From the NCBI RefSeq assembly GCF_030272615.1, contig NC_081409.1:470636573-470700572 (forward strand): DNA of 64,000 bases. The letters run 5' to 3'. Source of the DNA: Cryptomeria japonica. Taxonomy: Eukaryota > Streptophyta > Pinopsida > Cupressales > Cupressaceae. Shown here piece after piece: positions 23,600-35,700 of this stretch; positions within the stretch are counted from its first letter, which is position 1; every line of letters starts with the position of its first letter. Under the pieces are notes generated by a model, which saw only the letters and a program-made list of their open reading frames with translations, made no database searches and had not been told where the DNA came from. Position numbers and translations under genes: made by a program.

Positions 23600-25130
23600 A
23601 TCAGAGACCTAGGACCTTTTCAATGTCTACACTACCTATTAAGAGAATCATGTCTTTCCCCTAGGATCAGGGGCCTCTCACTTCCTTACAAGAAGGACTT
23701 GCTAAATTTTCAATTTGTTAATTACATTACAATTTCTTTTGAGCTTGAAGAAAAAATGTGGACAATCTGATTCAATTACTAGATTTCTTCTACAAAGCTT
23801 TAGCTAAAAAGATTTCTAATGCAAAATCCATCATGTTTGGATGGATTGATACACCTCCTAAGTGACTTAAAAATTATGACATTAAATAGGAAGGCCCATA
23901 AGAAAGTTAGATACCTAGGAATATCCTTTGCTATTATCCCTAATCCAAAAGATATGTGGCTATGGATTAAAACTAAAGTTGACAAAAAAAACATGATGGA
24001 TGGAATAGACAATTCCTATCCTTAGGAGACAAAATTCAAATTTGTCAAAAGATAATATCTTTCTATAACTTGTATTATGCATTAATATGGATTTTTAGCA
24101 ATTACAAAGTGAATGAGATTTAAAATAAAAACAAAAATTAGTAAGGTCAAATGGAAAGGGAAGAGGAAAAAGCACTCGATCAAATTGGACTCGTGCTATT
24201 TGGATAAAAGCCAAGGGGCCTTAGGCCTTAAGGACCTAAGTAAACATGGCATTCCACTCATAGTTAAATGGATCATTAGGACTCTAGATGGTGATGAAAC
24301 ATGTAAATCTCTGGTGAGAAACAACATTCAACTTGATGTGCCCAAGCATGCTAAAACTTGGAAGATTTTACCTTTTACATTATTGTAGGGATGCTATGCC
24401 AAAAGATGCTCTTAGAAAGGAATCAAATATTTCAATACATAAATATTGGGCTTCCTTAAGCCATGAATTTGTGTTACCTCCATAACACTAGAGAACTTAT
24501 ACAATTTTGAGAGAATCTTATAAGGGGTTTCACTTTTTAATTGTGTTTATTCAAGATATTAACCATTATAAGAAACTTAAATGGTAGGATGGTACACTTC
24601 TACTTAATGTTAAAACCAAGATTATAAATAAATCATTGTCTAACTTTGTCTCTATTATTGACTATCTTAAAAAAAATAGAATGTTCATTTAGATGACAAT
24701 CAATGGTAAGGAATCTTTAAATTGTTATGGTCAAACATTCTTGAGCCCAAAAAGGCTTGTTTTAGGCGGTTGTTTATTTTGCAAAGGCTACCTTATAAAC
24801 TGAATTTTTATAATATTGAACGTTGTACCATATGTAGAAAGTATGAATTAGTTAGGCACATTTTTTAGTGCTTTTATGCTAAGGAAATTTGGAATTTATT
24901 GTGTAATGGTTTAATGAATTGGGGTGATATTAGGGATTTTAATTGGAAAAAATACTTACTAAGAATATAAATAAATTAGAAAAAGAACATAATATGTTTT
25001 GGATTTATTTTTCAATTGAAATTTTCTATATATGGAAGGCAAGAAATAAATAATAGTTTAAAGGGTTTAAGAGGACACTTACTGTGTCAACAAAAAGACT
25101 CATATTCTTTAATTTTCCCTTGTAGGTTAC
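23600..25130 (+). pseudogene. LINE (L1-type) ORF2, 3' part
   Basis: Plus-strand pieces in several frames match the C-terminal half of a plant LINE polyprotein. They are, in order: the end of the RT palm (IRGLSLPYK, LLNFQF, where the catalytic FADD is degraded to FVNY); the thumb with VRYLGISFAIIPNPKDMWLW; a segment SQGALGLKDLSKHGIPLIVKW typical of L1 C-termini; and a zf-RVT domain near 24720-24900 (LFILQRLPYKLNFYNI, CTICRKYELVRHI, AKEIWNLL). Many stops are present. LINEs copy by target-primed reverse transcription. The 5' half and poly-A tail are not identifiable. The start at about 23600 abuts AT-rich sequence. Confidence 0.82.
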
Positions 25131-25131
25131 A

Positions 25132-25446
25132 ATGACAATGAAAATTTCCATATTCAAAATCATGAAATTGCTAAGTGATGGCTTTGTATGCCTTAAGGAA
25201 GAAGTGAGATATGGTCACACATGGCCTTATAACTCGTTTGACAACACACCCATCTTGAAGGGACTCACGAACTTTTGGAAGAACTACATTGACAATATAG
25301 TCGTGAGCCGAAAGAAAAACACTAAATCACATGGTGCAAAATTTCATATCAATGCTAGAAATGAATCTTATATTGAGGTTGTTAGATCTAATGAAGATTT
25401 TAAATCCATAGAACCTCCAATTGATTGGAGGGACTTGAACATATAA
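25132..25446 (+). CDS. Unknown 104-codon ORF after the LINE fragment
   Basis: An uninterrupted frame from ATG 25132 to TAA 25444-25446, unusual in this heavily stopped region. The protein is about 104 residues, basic, with WPYNSFDNTPILKGL and IVVSRKKNTKSHG. No signal peptide or membrane segment is seen. It follows the zf-RVT region of the LINE on the same strand, so it may be the LINE 3' end, a 3' transduced sequence or chance. I do not recognise a family. Confidence 0.3.
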   Translation: MTMKISIFKIMKLLSDGFVCLKEEVRYGHTWPYNSFDNTPILKGLTNFWKNYIDNIVVSRKKNTKSHGAKFHINARNESYIEVVRSNEDFKSIEPPIDWRDLNI

Positions 25447-25919
25447 AATGAGAACATGAACTAATACAAAGGTAGTTTATTATACCAAGCATTATGATTA
25501 TGTATCGTCTCAAATATGACTAGTTCCATATTTTGTATATTAGTTGTTTAGGAATGTATATTTTTATATAGCTACATTTTTTTACGTATAGCAACAATAT
25601 AGTCATTAGGAAGTTTCGGACTCTATCCTTTAACTAGATTATTGAATTGAGACCTTAATGGTATCTGCCATTTTTTTGTATAGCCACATGGTTTGATTTG
25701 ATACTTGATTTTGTGTATCTATTTTAAAACTACCTTTAATATAAAAAAATATGCTATTTTTTTTTATTGAGGCTATGTTTTGAGAGTATTGTCATTGAGG
25801 CTTTGTAGCTTCAAAATATCCATACTAAGTTTAACATTCCTTTTAGAGGTCCCTTTTCATCTTTTGTGACAACTAAAGTGTCATTTAAGTCTTACAAAGC
25901 CCAATTTATTATTAGTGCA

Positions 25920-26580
25920 CTAAACATATTGACATCCGAATGTATTGCACATCAAAAGCATACACAAGAGTAAGCCATCAATTTGTAGTTATATCTTATA
26001 GTGGATCAAATTATAGATATCTTCACCAAACCCCTCACCAAGAGAAAGTTCTAATCATTTTTTAGCTTTCTTAGGGTTGCAAGGCACTACTTGTTCAAGG
26101 GGTCACATAGACCTAATTTCATCCTCCAATGGGGAAGTTTTTATATATGAACTTTCTTCTTCTCTTCTTTTTGGATAGATCCTTTTGCATACATGTTACT
26201 ATCATACATTTGTTGGGACCCATTTATCTATGTTACTATCCTAGTTGCGCATTGCTTATAGTTACTATCCTAGTATAGGATGAGCTTACTTAGGTAGGCA
26301 TCCACTTGTATAAATTATACTTGCACCATGTGACTTGTACTTTTCTAGTTTGGCAGAGATCTTACAAATACACATGTGACTACATCTCCTTTATCAGATA
26401 CGGGTTGCACATCCAAAAATCTTGATGGTGTATCCTATATATGTCCACCTCATGTACTCTTATTTTTATCTCATTATATTTTATCTTTTAGTTAGAATAT
26501 AATTTAGTCTAATATACTATTCTCTTGAATTCGGTGTGCTTTCCATTAGGCCCTTTTGATCTTGGGTGGTTATCACCATA
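25920..26580 (+). mobile_element. Ty1/copia tail: RNase H end, polypurine tract, probable 3' LTR
   Basis: Around 26001-26055 the plus strand reads IVDQIIDIFTKPLTKRKF followed by a stop. DIFTKPL is the hallmark near the C-terminus of copia RNase H. An in-frame TAG lies upstream at 25986. A purine-rich CAATGGGGAAG at 26127-26137 fits the polypurine tract. The following ~440 bases end near GGTGGTTATCA (26578) and probably are the LTR, with a TATATATG-like promoter region and AT-rich 3' part. The rest of the element is missing. Confidence 0.65.
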
Positions 26581-27118
26581 GTTAAATCTTACATCTATGA
26601 TAAAATAATAATAATATAAGTGCACAAGGATGGATCCAAATTCTACAAAATATAAATCAAGTTTGATATGAATAAAAATTTAAGAGTTAACCCTAAAGAG
26701 TTTTTGAATTTTGCAACACAAACTAAGAACACCTTCCACAAATGAGGGCAACAAAACATACCTATATTCCTCAAAAGGAAATATTACAAAATGAATTACA
26801 ATTGTAAAATGAAGTATTTATAAAGAAAGCACAAAGATGCCCTAATCTAAATTTAGAAGAACTAAAGTGCAAGCATGAGGAGCTAAAAAAAGCTCGACTC
26901 TAGGTAAACTAGATGCACAAAAGCTAAACTAAATGCACAACTAAAGCAACTAGAAGCACAAAAGCACAACTAAGTGAGCTTAAGAAAAAAAAAATCATAA
27001 ATCTAGTTGTTAAAATGCTCTAACACCCCCCTTAAGTAAAACCTGGGGTGAAGTAGAAAAAACTCTAAATGCATGAATGCAAGATGGGTCTTGGAAATTA
27101 AAGACCTAATTAGGTATT
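26581..27118. other. Unassigned TE-like stretch left of element E
   Basis: A-rich DNA with AAGCACAAC and AGATGCACAAAAGC words, then ACACCCCCCTTAAG at 27021-27035, which resembles leader sequences of copia elements. It ends exactly where the LTR of element E begins (27119). No open frame is worth reporting. Confidence 0.4.
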
Positions 27119-30100
27119 TGTTGTCACAAAAGTATGCACCCTTGAGTTCATCAACCCTATGACACATTGAAACAACCTCTAAGAGTGGGACCTTGCATAA
27201 TGTGAGGTTGAGTCTTTGGACAAGGTTGGCTTCCTTATTAATCCAAATGCAGGTGTTGGACCAACCCAACACATATAAATCTATTTTACTAATCTAAGGG
27301 AGAAAAGGGGAAGAAGGAATGCTTGAAAGGGGAAAAGCATTTTGCAACCAGATTGAAAGATTGATCTTTCCTTCCTATAACTGCACAAAACATAAAGAAA
27401 ACTACCAAACCATGCACAGATTTCTATCTAAATTAGCTCCCTAAGAATAAGTGAAGGTTGGAATTCTATAGGATGAAGAGAGGAATTGAAGTAATTCATA
27501 GTCAACATACACAGAGGGATAAACATAGTCACATCAACTAAAGAATCAGAAAGAGATGCATTCAAACAAGAAGGTAAACAAATTACACAATTTGTATGAA
27601 CTGAACGCAAAATGGCTAATTCTATTAATGTAGACGCAAAGAAAATTTTACAGTTATAGAGAAACATAAGTTTTCTGCAAAAGAAAAGAAGAGAAGATGT
27701 TGAAAACAAGCTACAAAATTGCCCTTTTAGTTCAGGCATAACTAAGATTGGATTGCAGTTAGAAACCCTAACCCTACTAGGGTTAGGTTACAAAATATCA
27801 GAGGAAGATCAGATTGACAGAATGATTTGATGGCATGTATAAAATCTCTGAAAAATATCCTTCTATTGGGAAGACGCAAAATCTCTGCAGAAAGGGGAAA
27901 TCTTTGTGCATGATGTGTTTGAGTACACTTGCAAAGCAAAAAGTCTTCAAAACGCATTGAATGGCTAAGGTGGTGTTTAGAATTAACTTGCAAAGTCATG
28001 TCTAGAGTAATGGCAATCATCCACAATCGCCTGAAAGTGGTTGGGAACAATTCTAATCAGATTTGGACCATTGATGAGGCAAAACTTGATTATCGACCGT
28101 CAAGTTGACAATCACCTCTGGTAGAAAAACAAATTCTAACGTCCTTATCTAGCTTGAATTCAGGCCATTAGATCCTCCTTGTTGTGTGCAGATGGGCGTG
28201 CGATATCATGCCATGAAACCCTCCAAAGGGTTCAATATAAGTTTAAAACATGGCCATTGATCTACCCCTTTAAGAAAACCTTACGACCGCACGCATGCCA
28301 CGTGGTAGATCAAACTTGCCATGTCTATCGCCTTGCACCTTCGGTGCAATATGGTTGGGAAGCATGTGCTTCACTATGTTTTTTACCCCACGAGGCCTTT
28401 TGTTTCTTCACATTTGCCTCATGCGATGGCAGGGGGACCATCTTCTTTACATTTTGTTGCTCCACGAGGTCCCCTTGTGTAATGCCCCACCAGGAACCCC
28501 AAAGGATAACCCACAACAAGGGTGAAACAATTTTTTTTTTAAAGTATAAACATAATAAGTGCATTAAACACAACATGCATGATAATACAAGCGGAAGACT
28601 TACACCAAAATTCCTTAAAGGTTACCAACGAAGAATTAAAACCAAAAGATATATTCCACAATTAAGGTTAATCCAATAATCCATCATTAACTCAATGATC
28701 ACAAGAAGCCATAAGCAATATAGATTACACCATTGAAAGATTGAAAGGATACAACATAATTACTCTTCAATAAGCCTGTACACATAACATAAAGGAAACT
28801 GATAAATAACATCCCAATCTTAGGATTACATTGCTCTTCCAATACATGGCTTCTCAATATACATATAAAGATACAACTTAACCAATTACAAGGTTACAAA
28901 AGATCATGATACAATGACCACATAGGTCTCCAAATAACAATAATCTCCAACATGAGATAGAGCAAGAGCCACGAACCACAGAAACACCTGCAAAGCCAAT
29001 CCTCGCATGAAGGTACGAACAAGAACATTCGATGGGAAGTGGCACTACCACCCGACCATGTAATTCCCAAAATAGAATCACCCCACTATGCTAGGAGATA
29101 GTTGAGGACCCTCAAGCAAGCAAAAGCATGACATGGTCGACAAAACAATACAACTCCATGATAGCACCATACGATTCCACAATAGTCCAGGTTACTCAAC
29201 ATCACAAATACACAAGTGAACCAACATCACAAAACACAAGTGATCTCACATCACAAAACACAAGTGAACCTAAAGAGAGAGTGTCATCGCATAGCTTATG
29301 ATGGTTACCATGGTCGGCCTCCATAGGTCTCAGCCCCCATCCTGGGTTATCCTAGTAACCTTTCCCGAACCTTCGGCTCCAACTAAGTCTCATGCGGACC
29401 CTACCAGCCTTTCATGAAGACAAGGTGGTTGGTTTGCCATTCCAGGCATTCTCACTACATTATGAGCCATGTACAAGCACTCACCTATGCGCGAGGTACA
29501 ATATCTTATTTAATGTTATGAACTACCCACCTAATCAATTAATTAGATTATCACTTATTATCTGACTTTCAATGGGTCATCCTGCCAACCACTTTGGGTG
29601 CAGCCCCCATTCGAAAGCCACTCTCTCAAATGACACTAAACAAACATGGTCACTCCACGAGGACCTTATGGCGAAGCAGACAGCCATAAGACCACTATCA
29701 AGAAACAAGTGGTCAAAACAAGGACATATTGACTCTTGGTTAACCATAAGGCAATGACACTAAATGGTTAAGACAACGAAGCCATCATATATCACTTGGT
29801 CAAAGGTACCAAATACGCCACCACAGGACGACTGAACCACAGACCAGAAATAACACAATATAACTCTTGCAAGGAAAGCTAATTTCACTAAGTCTGCACT
29901 CAGACAATCTTTGAGAAAATCAACATCATAAGCACTTGCAACATCATTGATTGAAAATTAAATAAAACACTCTTTACGACATTCACATCTATTCAATTTC
30001 CAAATCAATATTCCATCAAGGATAAAATTCACATTAAATATCCAAGCAAATAGAACATGAACTCCTAATAGGTATTTTAATCCATTTCCAAAATATATCC

Positions 30101-30324
30101 AAATTAACCAGTTTGAATTACCAATTCATGCCTTGATTTCTAATCCATGCCTTGATTTCTAGACATAAATTTATTAATCCACATAATAAAAATCACTTGA
30201 AAATCATTATATTATTTAACATAAAAATCCACTTTAAAATATTTCATTAATAAAAATTAAATTCATAGCACAGGAATTTGTACTGCTAAGGGTACAAGGT
30301 TACGCGGGGGCCAAAGCCAACCCG

Positions 30325-30556
30325 CAGTAGTGTTGTTGTCGAGGCAGCAGACACTACCTGTCAGTAGTATTGTTGCCGACCGGTAGTGTCGTTGCCGACT
30401 GGTAGCAGCCGCTACCGACCGGTAGTGCCGCTACCGATCGGTAGTGCTGCTATCGTCAGTAGCAACCGCTACTGACCGGTAGCACTACTACCAACCGGTA
30501 GCAGTCCTACCGACCAGTAGCAGTGCTACCTACGAGTAGCAAACACTACCGACCTG
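30325..30556. repeat. ACCGGTAG inverted/tandem motif cluster in the solo LTR
   Basis: About 230 GC-rich bases are packed with alternating GCTACCGACC and ACCGGTAGC words on both strands, roughly one every 10-20 bases. Many neighbours are reverse complements, so hairpins are possible. The cluster stands out from its AT-rich surroundings. Confidence 0.7.
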
Positions 30557-30693
30557 CATGGTGGGACTAGCTCGCCACGGGTAAGGTAAAGTCCACAAAT
30601 AAAATAATTACTTGCTTCAAAAGCATTTAAAAATCAACATGCCACAAAACCGTTTAAACATGAAAATGATACATTCCCTGATCTTTTCACGGG

Positions 30694-30711
30694 CACACAC
30701 ACACACACACA
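30694..30711. repeat. (CA)9 microsatellite
   Basis: A run of CA dinucleotides lies between GGG and GTGCC inside the solo LTR. Confidence 0.9.
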
Positions 30712-33219
30712 GTGCCAAGAGCCAAATTTCAAAGGGATATTTACCAGAAGGATAAATGGTGAAAAAAATCCCACAAGAACCCAATAAATAATGATTTAGG
30801 CAACAATAGAAGAGGTAAATTCTAGAAGTTGATTTTCAAGAACAAAAACATACAGCAAATAGAGAAATGAACTATTTCTTTTCTATAAGCAATCATATGA
30901 TATAAGCTTCACAAAATCAACAATAATAGGCACTCTTTCTTCCATTCCCAATCATTCCACAAGAATCTACCAAGAGATTTGCATTTTTCAACACACAGGA
31001 AGCAACTGAAATATTCAAATTTAAATTTAAAACAAGAAGAGATTATCCAACCTTGAAGAAAACTTAGCAAGCAAAATGATGGAGAATCCCAATCCTTGCA
31101 AACCAAATCGAATTCCAGCTCCTCCATCAGAATGGTTTTCCAAATTTCTCTCCAAGAATTATGCCTCTTCCTGTGAATTTCCAAGAATATATGGGGAAAA
31201 TAATTTCAGCCTAAACTTTCTAGGTTGAAAGTTTCCTCCACCAATCAGATTAATTTATTTAAAAAGTAAAAACAACCAGATTTACCTTTATCTAAAAACA
31301 ATTACTTTCCAACAATTAAAATGTAAAAGTCAAATGGAAAGGTAAAAAGAAAGGCTTTTATTAAATTTTCTATTTCCAAAATACTTTCTTTCAACATGAG
31401 CATTCAACACTTAAATGGCTAGGCAAATATTTACTTCCTTCCACAAAATATATTAATGCAATTTTACACAATGAAATAAGCCATTTAACCATTTAATCTA
31501 GCAAATCATTAATTTAATTAAATCAATAATCTCATAGCATAATAATTAACTAATTACGCCAACATAAGATAGCATCATCCATTCAATTAAATAACCATTC
31601 AGATAATGAAAGCACGCAAAACGAAGAATGATCAAATGACGACTCACAAATGACCAAACCAAAGCACTATGACTCGCATACCAGCCAAACGGGAAAGACA
31701 ACCGACTGACAACACTCCCACGAGTGTAATTGTGGATCAAGTTAGGGTCCAACAACTATCTCCTCCACTCCCATTGGACATATAAGGCACGCTCAGACCT
31801 GTCAAACCAGGTGGAGTCGATACCCTGTACCTACCTGGTACTTGTACCTGCAATGTCCTACACCAAAGAACCACACGTGCATATAGACAAATATATATAT
31901 ATAGACACGGTACGCACACTGATGAAGGAGAATCGTGACGTTCCTTGTCTCACCGTAGTGAGTGAAGGAAAATCATCTCCTCGCATCCCATACACATGCA
32001 AACACGCAACACAAAAATAACGCATCGCACATATAAGGTAAGAGTGTTAGTCCATGATAATGATCCATAAAATAACATTAATCATAAGTACTGAGATACT
32101 GCATAACATCATACACCACAGATCTAGATAAAGCATGAAATAAAATCGCATAAAATCTGAATCAATATACAATAATGTTCTACTGAAGTCAATCAAAAAC
32201 ATACAAAAAGAGCCTGATCGAGGAGGGGTACTACACCTTGTCCCTTTGAAATCCTTCATGGGGTGGCGGGGCAGGATGTGCTTCACTATGTTTTTTACCT
32301 TTTGATTCTTCGCATTTGCCTCGTGGGATGGCAAGGAGACCATCTTCTTTACCTTTTGTTTCCCCGCGAGGTCCATCCAAACTCCACATTTGTCTCACAA
32401 GATGGCGGGGAAACAATCTTGCTTTACTTTGTGTTACCTCGCAAGGCCTTTTGCGGGCCTTAAATTTCCTCGCAAGGTAGTGGGAAAACATGAGAATCTC
32501 CTTCCCCCCGCTATCCTGTGGCACTCATTTTGTCTTTATCTGTTACCTCACAGGGTAGCAAGGAAGAGAGAGACTCCTTGCCCATGCTATCCCGCGGGCC
32601 CATTTGTCTTTATTTCTAGCCTGCACGGGGTAAAGGAACTAACTTTCTTTCTTCCCCGCCATCCCATGTGGCCATCTTTGATTTTCTTAGTTTTCACAAG
32701 GCAACTAACACGATGCGACTAACATGGTTCTAATCATGATAACTTCTCAGGTCAAATCTGTATGGCTAAAGGTTGACACCAAAAAAGTCAACATTTCTGG
32801 TGACTTGGAGGGATGACAAGCCTGCTTGGCATATAAGACTAGATGCCTTAATGAATTCATTGGGCACAAAGACAAGGCATGGAAAAAAGATCATAAAATC
32901 TCTGCCCCTACAACCTATAAGATATCAAAAATATCCATCCCAGAGAGGAAAAATTGTGCACCTGCACTTCTTGGAAAAAAAATACTAAAAAATAAAAACT
33001 TTGTGCCAAAGCACTTGGAGGAATGAAAACCTAAACTATCCTACTCTAACCAATCAACCTTGAAACCTTCAAACAAATCCATTAACTGATTGGTTAAAGT
33101 AGCTTCATTCCCTGAATAAGGAAGGATGAATTGTGTGGTTCTGAAACATGATAAAGAGTTGAAAGACAGACGACAATACAACCAATAGTTGCAAAAAAAA
33201 TTTGTAGATCATAAGCAAG

Positions 33220-34263
33220 ATCACATACCCCTAGATTTTGACCAAACACACTGCAAGCTTGGAAAGCATATGTAGATTGGATATGTGACTCTGCAACTGT
33301 AACCTCACATTCAGCATCCACTTTGGAAAGATACCTGATTGGGCATCCTCTTTAAATGCTTATGCTTGCACTTTCTCTGATGGCTTCAACTTGTTCAACT
33401 ATCCTATCAACCATAATCTGACAATGTTGATCAAGGACTCTTCTCCCAAAGGCACCAAACTTTCATCAAGTTTGGAGTAGAAAATATCAATGATATTTGA
33501 AAACATATAATCATTTAGGTCATGATCAACCTTTTCATCTATGATATGTTATACCTCAGCCTTATAGTCTTGACAATTAGAGATCCAAATTTTTATCTTC
33601 ATCAATCAACTCTAATCTTTGCTCCTATTTATGTAAATCAACATCCTCATACAAGTCATCTTTTTTACTTTCCAAAATCTTAAAGTCTTCATTAATTTGC
33701 TCTTGGACCCGCACTTGACATGATGACAAAATAGGCACTTCAATGATGTTCTCATTATTAGCAAGCCACTTAATATATTAGTGGGGAGGACGAGCTTCAT
33801 CTGCCCTCCAGATGACAAGTCCATCCTTGTAAACACATATAGTATCAAGAAAAGAGCACTGAGGGGCCTAAATAATAGGCTCTTGTACATCCATAGTTGG
33901 CATCCCCATGAAACCTAGGATATTGAAATTAGAGCTCCTAAGGGAAAAAACTCTTCCTCCATAAGCTCATCTAGAATATAAGGAGTTGGAAATACTTCTT
34001 GAATGGGCTCCTCATAAGGGTGAATTTTCTCAAGAACAGGCTCCTCAATAGGTTTAGAAGGTCTCCCTTGCCTGAAGCTTGGGACATTAAATTTAGGAGA
34101 CCTAGGGACAAAAGCTGCCTCTTGCATACGTTGCAACTCCATGGCCGCCAACTGCCTAATTTCTTCCTTCCTAGTAGAAGCAAACTGCTCTGCAAGGAAG
34201 TCTTCATGATGTTGTTGGGTCTGATAGTCATGTTGTTGTTGTTGAGCCTGATATAATGACTCC

Positions 34264-34312
<49 letters not shown>

Positions 34313-34673
34313 GACGTTGAGCCAGATAGAATGACTCCTCTTGTTGTTGTTGTTGTTGTTGAGCCTAATAGAATGACTCCTCTTATTATTGATCCCATAG
34401 TTGTTTCTTGATCTCATCTAATTGTCTTCAAAAATCTAACATCATATTTCTTATTTCATAACTTGCCTCTAACACCATAGCCTCAGCAAGCAAGCATATC
34501 TCAATTTTTTTAGGGTGATTGGGCTGATAAGAAGGTTAAGCAGGGGTGGGAGGGTAGCAAGCACTAAAAAAATTTCCACCTGCTGCTAGAGCAAAGTCAT
34601 TTGAGTTGAAACTAGGAGCAGTCCTAGTTTGGGTCTTGTTGGGAAAATGGGGAGGGTTGATTTGCCTGCTCAT
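33220..34673 (-). pseudogene. Unknown gag-like protein with polyglutamine, element E
   Basis: Reading the minus strand from ATG 34673 gives about 480 codons in largely consistent frames with a handful of stops. The order is a Pro/Asn/Thr-rich N-terminus (INPPHFPNKTQTRTAPSFNS), an Ala/Glu helical segment, a Gln-rich stretch with ~16 consecutive Gln, then MAAMELQRMQEAAF and a Pro/Glu-rich part (FRQGRPSKPIEEPVLEKIHP). A more globular part follows (FLDTICVYKDGLVIW, VRVQEQINEDFKILESKKDD, then DLNDYMFSNIIDIFYSKLDE). Several stops replace codons that are probably CAA or CAG. No zinc knuckle, protease or RT is seen. It occupies the gag position, but I do not recognise the family. Confidence 0.5.
34265..34313. 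repeat. (GTT)16 microsatellite, (CAA)n on the minus strand
   Basis: A near-perfect trinucleotide run, with shorter (GTT) runs at 34231-34242 and 34340-34360. It encodes polyGln in the minus-strand frame of element E. Confidence 0.9.
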
Positions 34674-35121
34674 AAATTGGGGGTGAATAGAAGTTACACC
34701 TATGGTATGAAATCATTGTAGAAGCATTTAAAAGAGATGATTCTTGTTATATATAAATGTTTAAAAAGGGAAAAAGGATCTACCCAACCAGAAAAAGAAG
34801 ACATACCATGATTCACCAAAATTTGTAGAAGTCAAGTGCTTGAAGAATAATGCCTCCAAAGGCTTGAGACTAAAGAACACACCAGATCTTCAGCTGGTTT
34901 TAGCTTAGGACTACTTAACCAGTAGATCCTCTTTGTAGAGTTGTTAGGTACGTGAAATGTTGCCTCCAAAGGCTGAGTTTGTTGATAGACACACCAACCA
35001 TCAACAACAAATAAGAAAGCTTAAACTAAAACTAGTTAAATTAGTCCCACCAGGCGTCCCATAAACTGTGGTATGGTCAGTGGCTTGAATTGGAACTATC
35101 TGGTGAATGAATTTTCCTTCA

Positions 35122-35143
35122 TCCCACTAAGCGTGCCAAAAAC
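35122..35143 (-). other. Primer-binding-site region of element E
   Basis: The minus strand reads GTTTTTGGCACGCTTAGTG directly after the LTR end GTGACAACA. It resembles the GTTTTTGGCGCC-type leader that follows 5' LTRs in the Tat/Athila side of plant gypsy elements. A second, diverged version (CAGTTTATGGGACGCCTGG on the minus strand) lies at about 35046-35070, suggesting a duplicated leader. Which tRNA it pairs with cannot be settled by eye. Confidence 0.55.
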
Positions 35144-35186
35144 TGTTGTCACAAAATTCTACACCCTTGATGAACTCATCAACCCT

Positions 35187-35700
35187 CACTAGTACAAAAA
35201 TAACAATATATGACTTTAAAAACTACTAAAAATTGCAAATAAATGACTAATCTTGCTCACGTGACCATTAGTAGTTTATTGCCGGTCATTTATAACGCAA
35301 CTAAATTTATGACTAAACTATTTTAGTCATTTATTGGTTGTTTTGATTGATCAATTTGGTCATTGACTTAGTCATTGATTTGGTCATTGATTTGGTCATT
35401 GATTTAGTCATTAATGTAGTCATTAATTGTTGTTAACTAGTCATTTATTTAGTCATTGAATGTTGTTAATTGGTCATTTATTTAGTCATGGTAGTCATTT
35501 ATTTGGTCATATATTTAGTCATTGGTTGTTGTTAAGCAATCATTTATTTAGTCATTATAATCATTAATTGTCGTAATATGGTAGTATATTTAGTCATTTT
35601 TATTCACTGATTTTCGTCCATTGGTAGTATATTTAGTCATTTTTATTTACTAGTTTCCATTGATTGGTAGTAGATATAGTCATGATATGAATAATTTATT
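35187..35700. repeat. Left CACTA terminus and subterminal TAGTCATTTATT array
   Basis: After the terminal inverted repeat come about twenty 12-13 base words of the type TAGTCATTTATT and GGTCATTGATT (35275-35690). A hairpin with arms ATGACTAAA and TTTAGTCAT sits at 35309-35330. Arrays like this bind transposase in En/Spm elements; that function is known for the family and inferred here. Confidence 0.8.

Larger units (their letters stand above)
28478..32235 (-). mobile_element. Gypsy-type solo LTR, 3,758 bp, TSD CCTTG
   Basis: The insertion interrupts the E LTR at a site that is unbroken in the sister LTR (CATCCCCTTGCCCCTTTG near 46696). Perfect 5-base duplications CCTTG flank it (28473-28477, 32236-32240). 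It starts TGTAATGCCCCACC and ends GGGTACTACA. Both ends and several inner blocks match the LTRs of element A, including CACCCGACCATG, GCTAGGAGAT and the CTCAGACCTG to GGTGGAGTCGAT block at about 31788-31820. It is therefore a diverged relative of that family. There is no coding domain. Confidence 0.92.
27119..32793 (-). repeat. 3' LTR of element E, split by a solo LTR
   Basis: The left boundary TGTTGTCAC at 27119 matches that of the other LTR at 35144. Sequence 27130-28477 and 32236 to about 32310 is clearly homologous to 45381-46795. The right boundary is less certain. I place it at GTCAACA (32793) because the minus strand then starts TGTTGACTTTTTTGGTG, but a good polypurine tract is not visible there. 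The region 32236-32720 is rich in C-runs and CGCAAGG/CGCGAGG words. Confidence 0.65.

Noticed and set aside
28179-28679. 166-codon plus-strand ORF, the second longest in the window
   Set aside because: It runs across the junction of the E LTR and the solo LTR at 28477/28478 and has no motif, so it is a chance fusion frame.
33971-34417. 148-codon minus-strand ORF with polyasparagine
   Set aside because: It is the shifted frame of the (CAA)n run. The frame that reads the run as polyGln connects to better protein-like sequence.
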